A stretch of DNA of 64,000 bases, taken from Sphaerolaimus hirsutus (taxonomy: Eukaryota > Nematoda > Chromadorea > Monhysterida > Sphaerolaimidae). Made by a program: the position numbers and the translations under genes. The stretch is from assembly GCA_964036195.1 (NCBI GenBank), contig OZ038453.1:18265206-18329205 (forward strand), read 5' to 3'. The notes under the pieces are model-generated. The model was not told where the DNA came from. It saw only the letters and a list, made by a program, of their open reading frames with translations, and ran no database searches. This document shows positions 10,101-18,628 of the stretch, piece after piece. Numbering within the stretch: position 1 is the first letter of the stretch; the number at the start of each line of letters is the position of its first letter.

Positions 10101-12767
10101 AGTGCAAAATAGATTTGGAAATTCATGTATGCATTTTTTGGAAATGAAACTTTATTTTGTATGGGAATTCCGGCCAGCTCTTCGCGGCCGCTCCGAAGCA
10201 CGCGTGCATTTTTGGAAATGAAACTATTTTTTGGATATGTGCATTTTCGATATGAAACTAAGGCGGTCTGAGATGGATTTATGCATTTTCGATGTGAAAG
10301 TCCTGTTTTTCATAGGGAAATGGTCATGGATATGTGAACTTTCGATGTGAAAATTGTGATGTTTTTGAAAATCGGTACCACTGTATCTCGGGAACGAAAT
10401 GGACTATAACGCTGATTTTTTTTCTAAAATGTGAAAAACTATACATGGAGGTCAAATCCACGCTGAACTCGATTTTTCTGGATTTGGCGCATGTGAACTT
10501 TTGGAATGGAACCACCCAACTGTTTCCCACAACCAGGGTTGGCAAAATCTCAGAAAAGAATAAAAAATAAAATTAAAATAAAATGGAAAATTGAAGAATA
10601 AAATAAAATGAAATAAAATGGAAAATTTCAACAAAAAATAAAAACTATAAAAATTAGAATTTTTGTAATTTTTTTGTAAAATTGTATACAAATTCATATT
10701 TTTGTAAAAATTGTATAAAAATTCATATTTTTTGTAAAAAAATTTTCTGTTGTTTATAGTTCAACCTGTTCATTCGCGGAGCTGGGGCAGTCCCAAGCCA
10801 TGTAAAGTGTCAAAATGTCATATGAAATGGAATGGAAAGTGTCAATTTTCATGAAAATGTTAAGTAAAGTGTCAATCGTCATGACACATATATTAAAGTG
10901 GAAACTGTAAAGCAAATTGTATCCAAATCTTATCTTTTGTATCCAAATCTTGTTGTTTCTGTAACCAAATCTTATGTGAACATTTGGATCAGGGACGTAT
11001 CCAGGATTTTTGAGCGGGGGGGGCTGCTTGTTTACGGAGCCCGGCGAGGGGGGGGGGCTCAGCCCCCCCCCCCAAAAAATTTTAGCTACATAGTGTCGGA
11101 ATGGCGCCATGGCGCTGGCGCCATTAGTAGGCGCCAAGCCATGGCGTCATTGGCGTTGGCGCCAGCGCCATGGAACGCTGTATTTGTATGTAAATATACA
11201 TACAAAACAGCAAAAAGCACAACATAGAGTGTATTTATAACGATTTGCGGCCACATGGAGCAAACTTGATGATTATACCTAATGTCAGGTGAAGAATGCG
11301 CGCTCGCGTGCAAAATTTTTTACGCTGACGTTGAAAAATTCGCATATTCCGGTCAATTTCTGGTCTCGGCCCGGGAAGGGGGGGGGGCTGCAGCCCCCCC
11401 CGCCCCCCCCTGGATACGGCCCTGATTTGGATACAAAAACATAAGATTTAGATACCAAAATATAAGGTTTGGATACCAAAAGATTCAGATACACAATTTA
11501 CACTCTGCACAACATTTGTAATGACAATTATACTTTGCTTGACATTTGAGATGCCAATTGACTCTTTACTACATTTGTCATGACAATTGACACTTTGCAT
11601 GATGTTTTACAAATGTGCCCAGCACACTCCAGTAATCCTTCTACTGAAAATGCGAACCATTCTTATCGATAATTGTAACTTAACACTTGCAACCAGCTAA
11701 CAATACCTACTGCATGCAACTTTTGCAAAGTAACGGAAAAATTTGTCACACGTTTTTCATGTTTAGGTCTAATTATCACATTTTTCTGACCTTGCATGCA
11801 AGATTCTGATTTTTTGTAAAATTTCTGTAAAATTTTTGTAAATTTTTTGTAAAATGGTCCATTTTATTATTTTATTATTATTTGGAATAAAAAAAATGAA
11901 ACAAGAACAAAATTAAAATAAAATACATTTTTATACAACTTTTATACAATTTGTATACAAATGATTTTTATAAAACCAACCCTGCCCACGACTATCGAAA
12001 AACACCGAACAATCCAATAAAAATGAAGTTGTAGCTATTCAAAATCTTCAACCCCCCCCCCCCCCCAATAAAAAAAACCCTCACTTCTGCAAGCACAGTT
12101 TATACAGCGTGAGCGACTGGAACAGGGGGAACCGAATAAAACTGGTAGCGTGTAGAACAAAACCACTGGCTCCACGCCAATTACGCCGCACAGACGGCCG
12201 CATCTGCAATTTGAATTTGAGTTGCCCGATTTTTCGGGTAACCCGATTGAGGGTAATAGGGTTTTTTATGATATTTTTCCGATTCGGGTTGCCAAATTGG
12301 AGTGGAATATGTTGGAATACATTGGAGTAAAGTAACAGTCCATATAAATACATTAGAATATGGGAAATTATATGTTAACCGTGAAATGTGAACACGCGCA
12401 CACTGCGAAAAATAATCCATCCGTCCAAAGATACTAGTCACCCAGTTTTTGCAACCGAAAAATAAAGCCGACCGACAACACCCAGACAGAATCTAGTGGA
12501 ATTGGCAAAGTTCCAAAAAAACGTTGAAAAATGAATAAATCAGGGCAAATGCCATAATATTTTTGAATCATCAGCACCGATAAATACATTTCCAACGTGC
12601 TCCAGTCGGAAAAATGTCGGGCATCTAAAACCACTTTAACAAAAGATCGGGAAACCCGAAAAATCCGTCGGACAAATAAAAAAGTCGGGCAACCTTTTCA
12701 AGCAGCTAGGGGCAGCCTCATTACCTCCCTGCAGCCCGGTTGTATTTTGGGTGTCGCCGCCATTCAT
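3908..12767 (-). CDS. SLC46-like major facilitator transporter, first five exons (3' partial)
   Basis: This is a multi-pass membrane carrier resembling the SLC46 group (the proton-coupled folate transporter family); substrate cannot be told from this part. Exons on the minus strand are 12694-12767, 12085-12203, 5049-5197, 4434-4539 and 3908-4102. All internal junctions chain in phase and give about 214 residues of a family usually near 450. Landmarks in order are GVEPVVLFYTLPVLF (transmembrane 1), YKLCLQK and DPLLCSN (cysteines of the first outer loop), MVPSLFVSILLGI (transmembrane 2), LSDSHNRR (MFS loop 2-3 motif), TPILIPLAGVTL (transmembrane 3) and YWLLLTDLIFGFCGGYTA then FAYASDLAKG (transmembrane 4). 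The C-terminal half must lie left of the window. Intron 2 (6.9 kb) is mostly transposons. Exon 2 needs one extra base in a C run to stay open. The family call rests on motif recall, not a search. Confidence 0.82.
4434..4539 (-). CDS. Transporter exon 4
   Basis: The acceptor is a C-run ending GCAG. The exon reads (L)SDSHNRRTPILIPLAGVT and on to SHID. The donor CAA|GTGTCG is weak but is the only GT that gives the two leftover bases exon 5 needs. The LSDSHNRR stretch matches the conserved loop between transmembrane segments 2 and 3. Confidence 0.78.
4540..5048 (-). other. Transporter intron 3
   Basis: AT-rich spacer between two well-supported exons. No transposon ends were recognised. The neighbouring intron 4 (4103-4433) carries a local near-duplicate word, TAAATATTTCTTCTG, at about 4115 and 4247, each followed within 25 bases by GCGCTTTTCTAT. 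Confidence 0.6.
5049..5197 (-). CDS. Transporter exon 3
   Basis: The acceptor is ATTATCAG and the donor ATTT|GTGAGT is near-consensus. It codes YANHDPLLCSNMSLVRHDAQ and then the second helix ending SILLGI. The last base T joins TG of exon 4 to give Leu before Ser-Asp, so the helix-to-motif junction is exactly where the family has it. Confidence 0.84.
5198..5957 (-). other. Left part of transporter intron 2
   Basis: No exon was seen. A truncated TA-type element (CCGTATTTCCTCGAAATACC, from 5371) with C runs lies near 5260-5460. The remainder is AT-rich and unassigned. Confidence 0.5.
6291..6726. mobile_element. GGCCGTATCC-ended hAT-like element
   Basis: Ends are CAAGGCCGTATCCAGG and CCTGGATACGTCCCTG. 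ACTTTCAC is duplicated perfectly at 6283-6290 and 6727-6734. The interior has GGGGGGCTGCAGCCCCCC palindromes and a GGCGCC-rich segment at 6543-6616. A sibling is at 10990-11424. Confidence 0.9.
7653..8348. mobile_element. TAGGGTTGG hAT-like element, complete copy
   Basis: Ends are TAGGGTTGG and CCAACCCTA. ATCCGGGA is perfectly duplicated at 7645-7652 and 8349-8356, within the terminal word of the host GGGATC element. At 696 bp it is the least interrupted member of this family here and serves as its reference. Confidence 0.9.
8712..9353. mobile_element. CGGAAA-word hAT-like element, complete
   Basis: TAGGGTGTCAAA and TTTGACACCCTA ends, with CACAAAAC perfectly duplicated at 8704-8711 and 9354-9361. 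The uninterrupted host sequence (GCAACAAAACCAATGAAAAC) is visible at about 8138 in the sister element, giving a pre-insertion site. Confidence 0.92.
9494..10082. mobile_element. TA-type element with GATCAAAGCACCC word
   Basis: CCATATTTCTCCGATCAAAG at the left and GAGAAATACGG at the right lie between TA dinucleotides. The centre contains GCGTGGCGTGTGGCG words and the phrase GTGGGTCGTGGGATTGTTGC. An inverted copy of about the same length is at 25332-25922. Short translations through it are shared by both copies but are not family proteins. Confidence 0.85.
10093..10525. repeat. Degenerate GCATTTTCGATGTGAAA word array with a GC-rich insert
   Basis: The words GCATTTTTGGAAATGAAACT and GCATTTTCGATGTGAAA recur at least five times between about 10130 and 10350. 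A GC-rich stretch of about 45 bases at 10161-10205 interrupts them and contains GAATTC, GCTCTTC, GCGGCCGC and ACGCGT sites. No gene was seen. Confidence 0.5.
10534..11984. mobile_element. CAGGGTTGGC hAT-like element, long form, interrupted
   Basis: Ends are CAGGGTTGGCAAAATCTCAG and AAACCAACCCTG. Flanks CCCACAAC and CCCACGAC match at seven of eight bases. AAAATAAAAT arms enclose a unique core (TGTCAAATG words and GTTTGGATACAAAA words) shared with 31270-32358. The element at 10990-11424 is inserted in the core. Confidence 0.88.
10990..11424. mobile_element. GGACGTATCC hAT-like element nested in 10534-11984
   Basis: CAGGGACGTATCCAGG and GGATACGGCCCTG ends, with ATTTGGAT perfectly duplicated at 10982-10989 and 11425-11432. 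The sister host at 31270-32358 has a single CGTTTGGATACAAAA at about 31778 and no insertion, so both occupied and empty sites are visible. Confidence 0.93.
12085..12203 (-). CDS. Transporter exon 2, with an apparent one-base frameshift
   Basis: The acceptor is AAATTGCAG and the donor CAGAA|GTGAGG. The first part reads CGRLCGVIGVEPVVLFYTLP and the last part LFQSLTLYKLCLQK. Both segments match the SLC46 N-terminus (VEPVV..YT, then YKLC), but they are in frames offset by one. The shift falls at the five-G run 12125-12129 (plus strand); one extra base there would restore a single frame that fits the phases of exons 1 and 3. It may be an assembly error or a real lesion. Confidence 0.75.
12204..12693 (-). 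other. Transporter intron 1
   Basis: A 490-base intron. It carries scattered ATCGGG/CCCGAA words near 12230-12290 and 12640-12690 but no clear element ends. No other gene was seen. Confidence 0.55.
12694..12767 (-). CDS. Transporter exon 1 with start codon
   Basis: ATG at 12767 in the context GGAAAGATGA starts MNGGDTQNTTGLQGG, followed by EAAPSCLK. The hydrophilic, uncleaved N-terminus suits a cytosolic tail. The donor AAAAG|GTTGCC leaves two bases that give Arg with exon 2, so the tail runs into CGRLCGVIGVEP. The donor is imperfect, and an alternative at GGAG|GTAATG breaks the phase. Confidence 0.68.
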
Positions 12768-13536
12768 CTTTCCAACCAGATCTAGCCGACACACAAATTT
12801 CCAGGTGTTTCCAAACTTGCAAAGCGAAAAACTTGGCACTCGTCCTATCACATTGTTGCGGTGAGAATGGGGAGATTCGGCATTGATTTTCAGGGAATGT
12901 ACAAAAAAATATATATAAATGTTGGTCTTTGTTGATCGGTCGCGTATGTATTCTTGGTGCAAGTCCAAGTTTATATTGGATACAGTTGGATACAATTGTA
13001 TATCGTACGAACGAGAGTCAAAGACGCGTGATTTATGTTCGCGTCACGGTTAATGGACGCGGAATGCGATTAAGCGACGGGAAATGGTCGATAATAGCGG
13101 CCGACACACTAATTGACACATGTATCTGATGTATGTGTTCAAATGCGTATCCAAACGGCTGTTTTGGCAAGCAGCCAAGATTATAAGATGTGTTTCTTCC
13201 TTTTTCGGAGACGTAAATATTTATTGCATGCGGAAGTTTATAGCGATAGGTAAAATATGTGCGACGGCGTTTGTCGAATTTCTGTTGGAGATTATTATTC
13301 ACCGTTCACAAAAAGGCCGATTATGAATTTCAAAGTTTTCGCTCGCGATTTTACTAGAACGTCAAAAACGATCACGCATCACATCGCAAAAAATTTATCA
13401 CACTGTCAAAAGAGAAATTTTACTCTAAAATCTCCACTCATTAACACCCGTGTAAGATTCGGCACTTACAACCCGCACATCACACTTATCCATCCAAACC
13501 CATCACCCGACAAATGGTACAGTTACCGTCTCCAAC
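12768..13536. other. Spacer between the transporter and the cysteine-rich gene
   Basis: This should contain the transporter promoter and 5' leader and the 3' end of the upstream gene. No TATA box or poly(A) signal can be assigned. From about 13250 the sequence is duplicated at 33373 onward (GTCAAAAACGATCACGCATC in both), so the duplication extends past the stop codon. Confidence 0.55.
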
Positions 13537-13642
13537 TTAACACTTGCCCTCGGGGAGACACTCTCCAATCGGAATGAGGGGCGCACGGTAGTTCACGCAG
13601 CACGTTTCACCAGCCTTTGTGCAATGGGAGTCTTCGGTGCAG
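13537..13642 (-). CDS. Exon 3 of the six-cysteine gene
   Basis: The acceptor CCACTCAG opens directly onto the first cysteine. The exon codes 34 residues with the pairs ..CTEDSHC.. and ..GETCC.. and ends ..CLPEGKC then TAA. The sister exon at 36081-36155 plus 33624-33654 keeps all six cysteines, evidence of past selection on this frame. Confidence 0.75.
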
Positions 13643-15527
13643 CTGAGTGGGGTGTCAGTGTTTTCATTTCACACAGGTACCACAGCGGAAACTGTGAAAT
13701 GTCAAATGTCAAGCATAGTGTTAAATGTCATGTAAAATGCCACGGATAAGTGGCAAACGGGAGTTTGCCATTTTCCGTGACATTTTACATGACTTTTGAC
13801 ACTTTACACGACATTTGACATTTTACAGGTCATTTTCCGGGCCCGTAGTGCCCCTTGAATTGAAAAAAATATTTACTGTCTTCCTCAAATCTAGTTGTTA
13901 TCTGCACAGTTGTTAAAAGTACTGAACTTTTTCAAACAAAACGTTTTTTTCACTCACCGCTGATTACAGAAAACGTCAAGTAGAATTTTGGTGAGTGAAG
14001 TAAATTACTTTTTGATCCAGGGAAAACATAAATTGAGTGCTTTTTGGAAGAAAACGTAAAATCTGGTGTTTTATTCAAATGAAATGGTAAAACAGTATTT
14101 TTAATAGAAAACTTATTTTTTTAAGTAAAACTGAATAGGTATATTTTTTTACTCTTTAAGATATCGAAAATGCATTGTTTTCTTTGTGCTCTTTATGCAT
14201 TCCTTAGCAATATGATATGCTAAATATTTCTAAAGTTTATTTATTTTCGAGTTAAGAGCAATGCCTGCAAGCAAATGCCACTTGAAATACTCGCGTACTT
14301 AAAAATGAGTACTTGTATTTTTGTCTGGAAGAAGCGTAAAGATATTTACTCAGCACTTGAGCATACCTACGCATTTTTCTAGTAAACGTTAATACGTTTT
14401 AACAACTATAGAAGTAAACTATCAATTTTTCCATGCATTTTTTATCTGTAAACGTCTGTAACTCACGGTTCTCCATTATTTTTCTTCAGGTCACTCAGAA
14501 ATTCCAGCACGCTAAATGCCAACATAATTGGCTCGAAACCGGTGAGCCGCCTGTAATGTTGTCGTTTTGGTTAAGCCAGAGTTACAGCACAACGACAAAT
14601 TGAAGATGAAGCGACAAAAGCTGCCGTTCAATTGGAGGTATGCCGCTCTATTAGAAGAAATACCGTATTTACTCGTTCTTACTTTTCTTCTCAGTTTCCC
14701 GTTTACGAAATATGCCCTATGCTGCGATCTAATTTATTCCAGGTGGGTTTACTTGCTGTATTATCCATCGAACTCTGAGTCTCTGTTAACGATGACAAAC
14801 TGTGAAGGTGTTTTTAATCACTTCGAATTTAGAATTTTTCCAATTTTTCGAATTTTTGATTACATTTTTATGTTTTGTGACCTTCCATAGTGCCATTTTC
14901 ACAACTTTTGTTCTGCTTTCATGAACAGACCCATGTAAAATTGACGTTTTGAATTTTGTTGCTTTTTCAGCATAAAGCACAAAAAAATTTGAAAATTTGA
15001 AAAACATTAAACCCAAGTGAAATTGACGTTTTGAGTTGTGTTTTGTATCCATTTTCGGCATGATTACAAAAAAAATGTTAAATTTGAAAAACATTCTCTA
15101 GAACTCGAATGGTCAAATTCGAAAGTGTTTTTCTAGGGGCGAAATAAAAATTCGAAAATGTTTTTTAATTTTTGTATGCCATCGTCAGTCGCTGTGCAAT
15201 TAGCCAGCGTTTTTGATCTCACATGGCTGGTGCCAATCCCAGGCCCTGTAAAGTGAAGTAAAGTGTCAAATGTTGTGTAAAATTTCAAGTAAAGTGTAAA
15301 TTGTCATTGTAAAGTCCAGTAATAAAATCGTTTCCTTTTAGTTTTGATTGACATTTTGACATTTGACACTTTACTTTACACGGCCTGGGACTGCCCTCTG
15401 GGTGCTTGTGTTTCTGTTCTAACTTTGCGGGCTGTTCGATCTTTGGTTGCACATGTCGGGCGCGCACTGGCTGAACAGCTGCCAACGCCAGACACACTGC
15501 AGCCACCAGCACCAGCTTGGTGTCCAT
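13537..15527 (-). CDS. Small secreted six-cysteine protein, three exons
   Basis: Exons on the minus strand are 15382-15527, 14467-14550 and 13537-13642. The first begins MDTKLVLVAAVCLALAAVQP, a clear signal peptide, followed by a basic, glutamine-rich linker. The second codes RLTGFEPIMLAFSVLEFLSD, an amphipathic segment. The third codes six cysteines spaced C-x5-C-x6-CC-x12-C-x5-C and then stops. Both junctions have two leftover bases plus one, so the phases agree. The spacing recalls the first half of prokineticin, astakine, colipase and Dickkopf domains, but no homologue is claimed. About 111 residues in total; likely a secreted ligand, defence or inhibitor peptide. The exon 1 donor lies inside a transposon. 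Confidence 0.7.
13676..13858. mobile_element. TGTCAAATG-word element in intron 2 of the six-cysteine gene
   Basis: GTGAAATGTCAAATGTCAAG on the left faces GACATTTGACATTTTACAGG on the right around a TGGCAAACGGGAGTTTGCCA centre, forming a long imperfect palindrome. The same element occupies the equivalent site at about 36195-36370, so it predates the duplication. No clear target duplication was found. Confidence 0.65.
13904..14410. mobile_element. CAGTTGTTAAAA hAT-like element in intron 2 of the six-cysteine gene
   Basis: CAGTTGTTAAAAGTACTGAA starts near 13907 and TTTTAACAAC ends near 14406. The interior is filled with AAACGT, GGTAAA and TACTTTT words typical of this family (23845-24339, 56561-57337). 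The end coordinates are approximate, and a target duplication was not confirmed. Confidence 0.65.
14467..14550 (-). CDS. Exon 2 of the six-cysteine gene
   Basis: The acceptor AACATTACAG and a perfect GTGAGT donor bound 84 bases with one leading and two trailing bases. The 27 codons end ..LSDLKKNNGE, and the last two bases CC join the C of exon 3 to give Pro before the first cysteine. The opposite strand also reads open over part of this stretch, but it has no partner exon. Confidence 0.7.
14551..15381 (-). other. Intron 1 of the six-cysteine gene
   Basis: It contains a fragment of a TA-type element (CTATTAGAAGAAATACCGTA near 14650) and a diverged local duplication. AAATTGACGTTTTGA occurs at about 14938 and again, as GAAATTGACGTTTTGA, at about 15019, each followed by AATTTGAAAAACATT. 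The right end is the TGTCAAATG element at 15229-15400. Confidence 0.6.
15229..15400. mobile_element. TGTCAAATG-word element abutting exon 1 of the six-cysteine gene
   Basis: The ends CTGGTGCCAATCCCAGGCCC and GGCCTGGGACTGCCCTCTG face each other around TGTCAAATG words. Read on the gene's strand, its first bases continue the open reading frame and then offer GTGTAAAG as a 5' splice site in the correct phase. A GTGAGATC just beyond its far end could be the displaced ancestral donor. Confidence 0.7.
15382..15527 (-). CDS. Exon 1 (signal peptide) of the six-cysteine gene
   Basis: ATG at 15527 begins a classic signal peptide: a charged start, a LVLVAAVCLALAA core and cleavage likely after VRA. It is followed by HVQPKIEQPAKLEQKHKHPE. 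The last residues before the proposed donor (..GSPRP) come from the inserted element. A 21-base minisatellite lies just upstream of the ATG at 15548-15618. Confidence 0.65.
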
Positions 15528-15547
15528 TCTCTGTGCCGGGCTGAGTG

Positions 15548-15618
15548 TCGGGCTGGGTTGTCGGGTTGTCGGGCTGGGCTGTCGGGTTGTCGGGCTGGGC
15601 TGTCGGGGTGCTGGGCTG
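15548..15618. repeat. 21-base minisatellite upstream of the six-cysteine gene
   Basis: The unit TCGGGTTGTCGGGCTGGGCT plus G repeats about 2.5-3 times from 15561, preceded by a partial unit. It sits 20-90 bases upstream of the start codon on the gene's strand and is far richer in G+C than its surroundings. Confidence 0.8.
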
Positions 15619-15699
15619 CTGGGCTCGATTCGATGGCTGCGGCTGCACTGGTTGTCTGCTGGCCCATTGTGCCCACGTGTGTTCTATTTACACGACAAA

Positions 15700-16030
15700 A
15701 TGGGAAATAGCGGGACGCGCGCCGTTTCATGGTAATTGCGAAAAATATATTTTTTAAATTATGTCCCCAGTGCCAATTGAAGAGTTTCATCCACAAATTT
15801 CCATTTTTAAATTTTAACGTCTTGTGCAGTCCCGATGTTTTTCCTGGCGTGAAAAAATCTGACGGTGTGACTAACAATTCTCTTATTAGTGTACTGTCGA
15901 TGTTCGGTACGATAAATAAACTGCCGGTCAATATAAACTGGCTTTCGCTCAAAATTTTTTCAAAAGTTTGTAGTTCGATCCAGGAAGGGAGTTCAGCCAA
16001 GGTGTTTGTATTTTTGGATAGCCCTAACAT
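15700..16030 (-). CDS. Unrecognised open reading frame partly inside the foldback element
   Basis: An open frame from ATG at 16030 reads MLGLSKNTNTLAELPSWIEL at the start and FKNGNLWMKLFNWHWGHNLK further on, with ordinary amino-acid composition. The first 38 residues lie in the left arm of a palindrome; the mirror arm encodes a close copy of the same start that stops soon after. It could be a captured exon or a remnant of the element's own protein. No family was recognised. Confidence 0.3.
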
Positions 16031-17158
16031 TTGTCTACTCGCACCCCCGGGGGGACCCCTGTGGCTGCATCCCCGCAGCTGCAGGGGCGCCTCCCGTAAA
16101 AAAATTTCATATTTGAGTTGGTCAATATAATCAGGCTTTTTGCGGCATTTTTTTTGCTCGCTTTACACGGAATGTGAATACTATCCATGTGAATGTGAAT
16201 TACACAAGAAAAGCTATCCGATTTGTATACTTCAGGTGTAGAAATTCACGCTCTTTCTTTTGAGCGTGGATTCAAGCCCTGTATAAAAAAAAAATCGCGA
16301 CTTTTTAAAGTTATCGCTGATTTAAAAAAAATCTGGCTATCGTTACTGAATCTACAGGGTGGGGGTAAAAATTTAACTGTGGGGGGGTGAAAACTTAAAG
16401 ATGGGGGTTGAAAATTTGACATAGTATACAGAAAACTATGGCACACATTTTGAATACATCACCCCCACACATCTGTACACACAGAAAAAACTTTCGTAAA
16501 ATAAAATTTGAAATTTAAGCTAACGTTTTCTTGTCCTCCTCCGCCCCTGGACGAGAAGAAGTTTATTTAAATTTCAAATTTTATTTTACGAAAGTTTTTT
16601 CTGTGTGTACAGATGTGTGGGGGTGATGTATTCAAAATGTGCGCCATAGTTTTCTGTATACTATGTCAAATTTTCAACCCCCATCATTAAGTTTTCACCC
16701 CCCCACAGTTAAATTTTTACCCCCACCCCGTTGATTCAGTAACGATAGACTGATATTTTTTTAAATCAGCGATAACTTTAAAAAGCGATTTTTTTTGGAT
16801 ATAGGGCTTGAATCCACGCTCAAAAGAAAGAGCGTGAATTTCTACACCTGAAGTATCCTAATCGGATAGCTTAGATATCTTTACACATTCTGTGTAAAGC
16901 GAGCAAAAGAAATTCCACAAAAAGCTTGATTATATTGACCAACTCAAATATGAAAATTTTTTATGGGAGGCGCCCCTGTGGCTGCGGGGGTGCAGCCACA
17001 GGGGTCCCCCCGGGGGTGCGAGTAGACAAATGTTAGGGCTATCCAAAAATATGAACACCTTGGCCGAACTCCCTTCCTGGATCGAACTACAAACTTTTGA
17101 AAATTTTTTGAGCAAAAGCCAGTTTATATTGACCGGCAGTTTATATCGACTAAAATTG
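15910..17158. mobile_element. Foldback element with arms of about 600 bases
   Basis: AAACTGCCGGTCAATATAAA at about 15919 faces its complement at about 17125. The similarity continues inward through a GGGGGGACCCCTGTGGCTGC segment to a hinge near 16515-16550. The arms differ by small changes. The outermost bases are less clear (CGATA near both ends), and no target duplication was established. Confidence 0.8.
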
Positions 17159-17432
17159 GACATCTTTTAATAGTCACCATTCACCGGTGTTTTTTTAACT
17201 GTCCTTTAAAAAAAAATGTTGTTTAATAAAAACAACAGGAATCGAAACCGTTTTTTTTTTAACATCAGCCAAAAAATTTGTACTATGTACAGGTATTTTG
17301 CAATCTCTTGCATGCGAGCGTGCAATTTCACATTTACTTTACCATTGGTGGTTGTTTTCATTGGTTGTGAGGAGTGTGGTCATAGTGACATATTGTCTAC
17401 CCTCACATAATGTGAAACTGACATACCGTGGT

Positions 17433-18004
17433 TAGGGTTCAAACGGGATTGACTTTTCGGGATCGGGATCGGGATTCACTTTTTGAAATTTCGGGATCGG
17501 GATTGGGGTTTCGGGATCGGGATCGGGATTGGTTTTTTGAGATTTCGGGATCGGGATCGGGATTGGCCGGGATTGGGGTCACGGGATCGGGATCGGGATT
17601 GGGATAGGCATTTTTCCGGGATCGGGATTGGGTTCTAGGGATAGAGATTTTGGCCATTTTTCTGGCATTCACAGTTGTTCATAAAGGTCTCAAAACACTG
17701 TTGGATGCCAGAAAAGTGCATAAAATTGACGCTGGGGGTTTGCATCCACTTTTTTGCATGCAAAAACCTCATTATTTCACTTTTTATAATTTCCACTAAT
17801 TTTTCCGGGATCGGGATCCCGGACTTGGGAGTTTCTCGGGATCGGGATCGGGATTTGAAAATTTTCGGGATCGGGATCGGGATTGGTCTTTTTGAGATTT
17901 CGGGATCGGGATCGGGATTGGGGTTTCGGGATCGGGATCGGGACTGGTAAATCCCGGAATTTCACGGGATCCGGGATCGGGATCGGGATCCCGTTTGAAC
18001 CCTA
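17433..18004. mobile_element. GGGATC-word hAT-like element, complete
   Basis: TAGGGTTCAAACGGGATT and ATCCCGTTTGAACCCTA ends, with ACCGTGGT perfectly duplicated at 17425-17432 and 18005-18012. It has the same unique centre as 2520-3048 in inverted orientation, and is the cleanest long copy. Confidence 0.94.
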
Positions 18005-18189
18005 ACCGTGGTGGGAATCTGACATAATGTGGAATCTGACATGCCCAAAGGTGAAAGTGATATGCGCTGTGTGAAACTGACATAAATACCTACATTCAAA
18101 GGCCTAAGCGTGTGGCCAAGTAAATACAAAAATTTTGCAAAATTATTTACAGACTTAATTATTATTTGATTAATAATAAATTCTACCTA

Positions 18190-18628
18190 CCGTATTACCT
18201 CCAATATAAGGCATCCCTCTAATATAAGGTATAACTTTTGGCTATTTTGAACGCGACGAAATAAATATAAGGTACCCTCTAATATAAGGCATACCGCTAA
18301 TATGAGGCACAGCTGGCTGCGTGCCAAAACGCGCAAAATCATAAAAACTGTTGCAAAACATGGCGGAAAATGGTGCCGAAGGGCACTGCGATAACTCGTC
18401 GTCAACTTCTGCCATTTTGTAGTGATACTGTACCACCTATTTCGTACATTCTAATTTGAAAAAATGAATTGTATCGTTGTTCACTGTTGGTAAAATTTCT
18501 TTAAAATCTGGTGAAAATAATTGAAGGTACCCTCTAATATAAGGTACCTCTAATATAAGGCATAACTTTTGGCTCGAAAAATCTGACAAAAACAATATAA
18601 GGTATACCTTATATTAGAGGTAATACGG
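18190..18628. mobile_element. TA-type element with CCAATATAAGGCA word
   Basis: CCGTATTACCTCCAATATAA at the left and AGAGGTAATACGG at the right are flanked by TA. Internal CTCTAATATAAGGTA words repeat in both orientations around a GGCGGAAAATGGTGCC centre. Decayed relatives are near 39530-39755 and 58550-59215. Confidence 0.88.

Noticed and set aside
14489-14552. Plus-strand terminal exon reading SLRNSSTLNANIIGSKPVSR after a TTCTTCAG acceptor
   Set aside because: It overlaps minus-strand exon 2 of the six-cysteine gene, which has a perfect GTGAGT donor and matches its neighbours' phases on both sides; the plus-strand reading has no partner exon.
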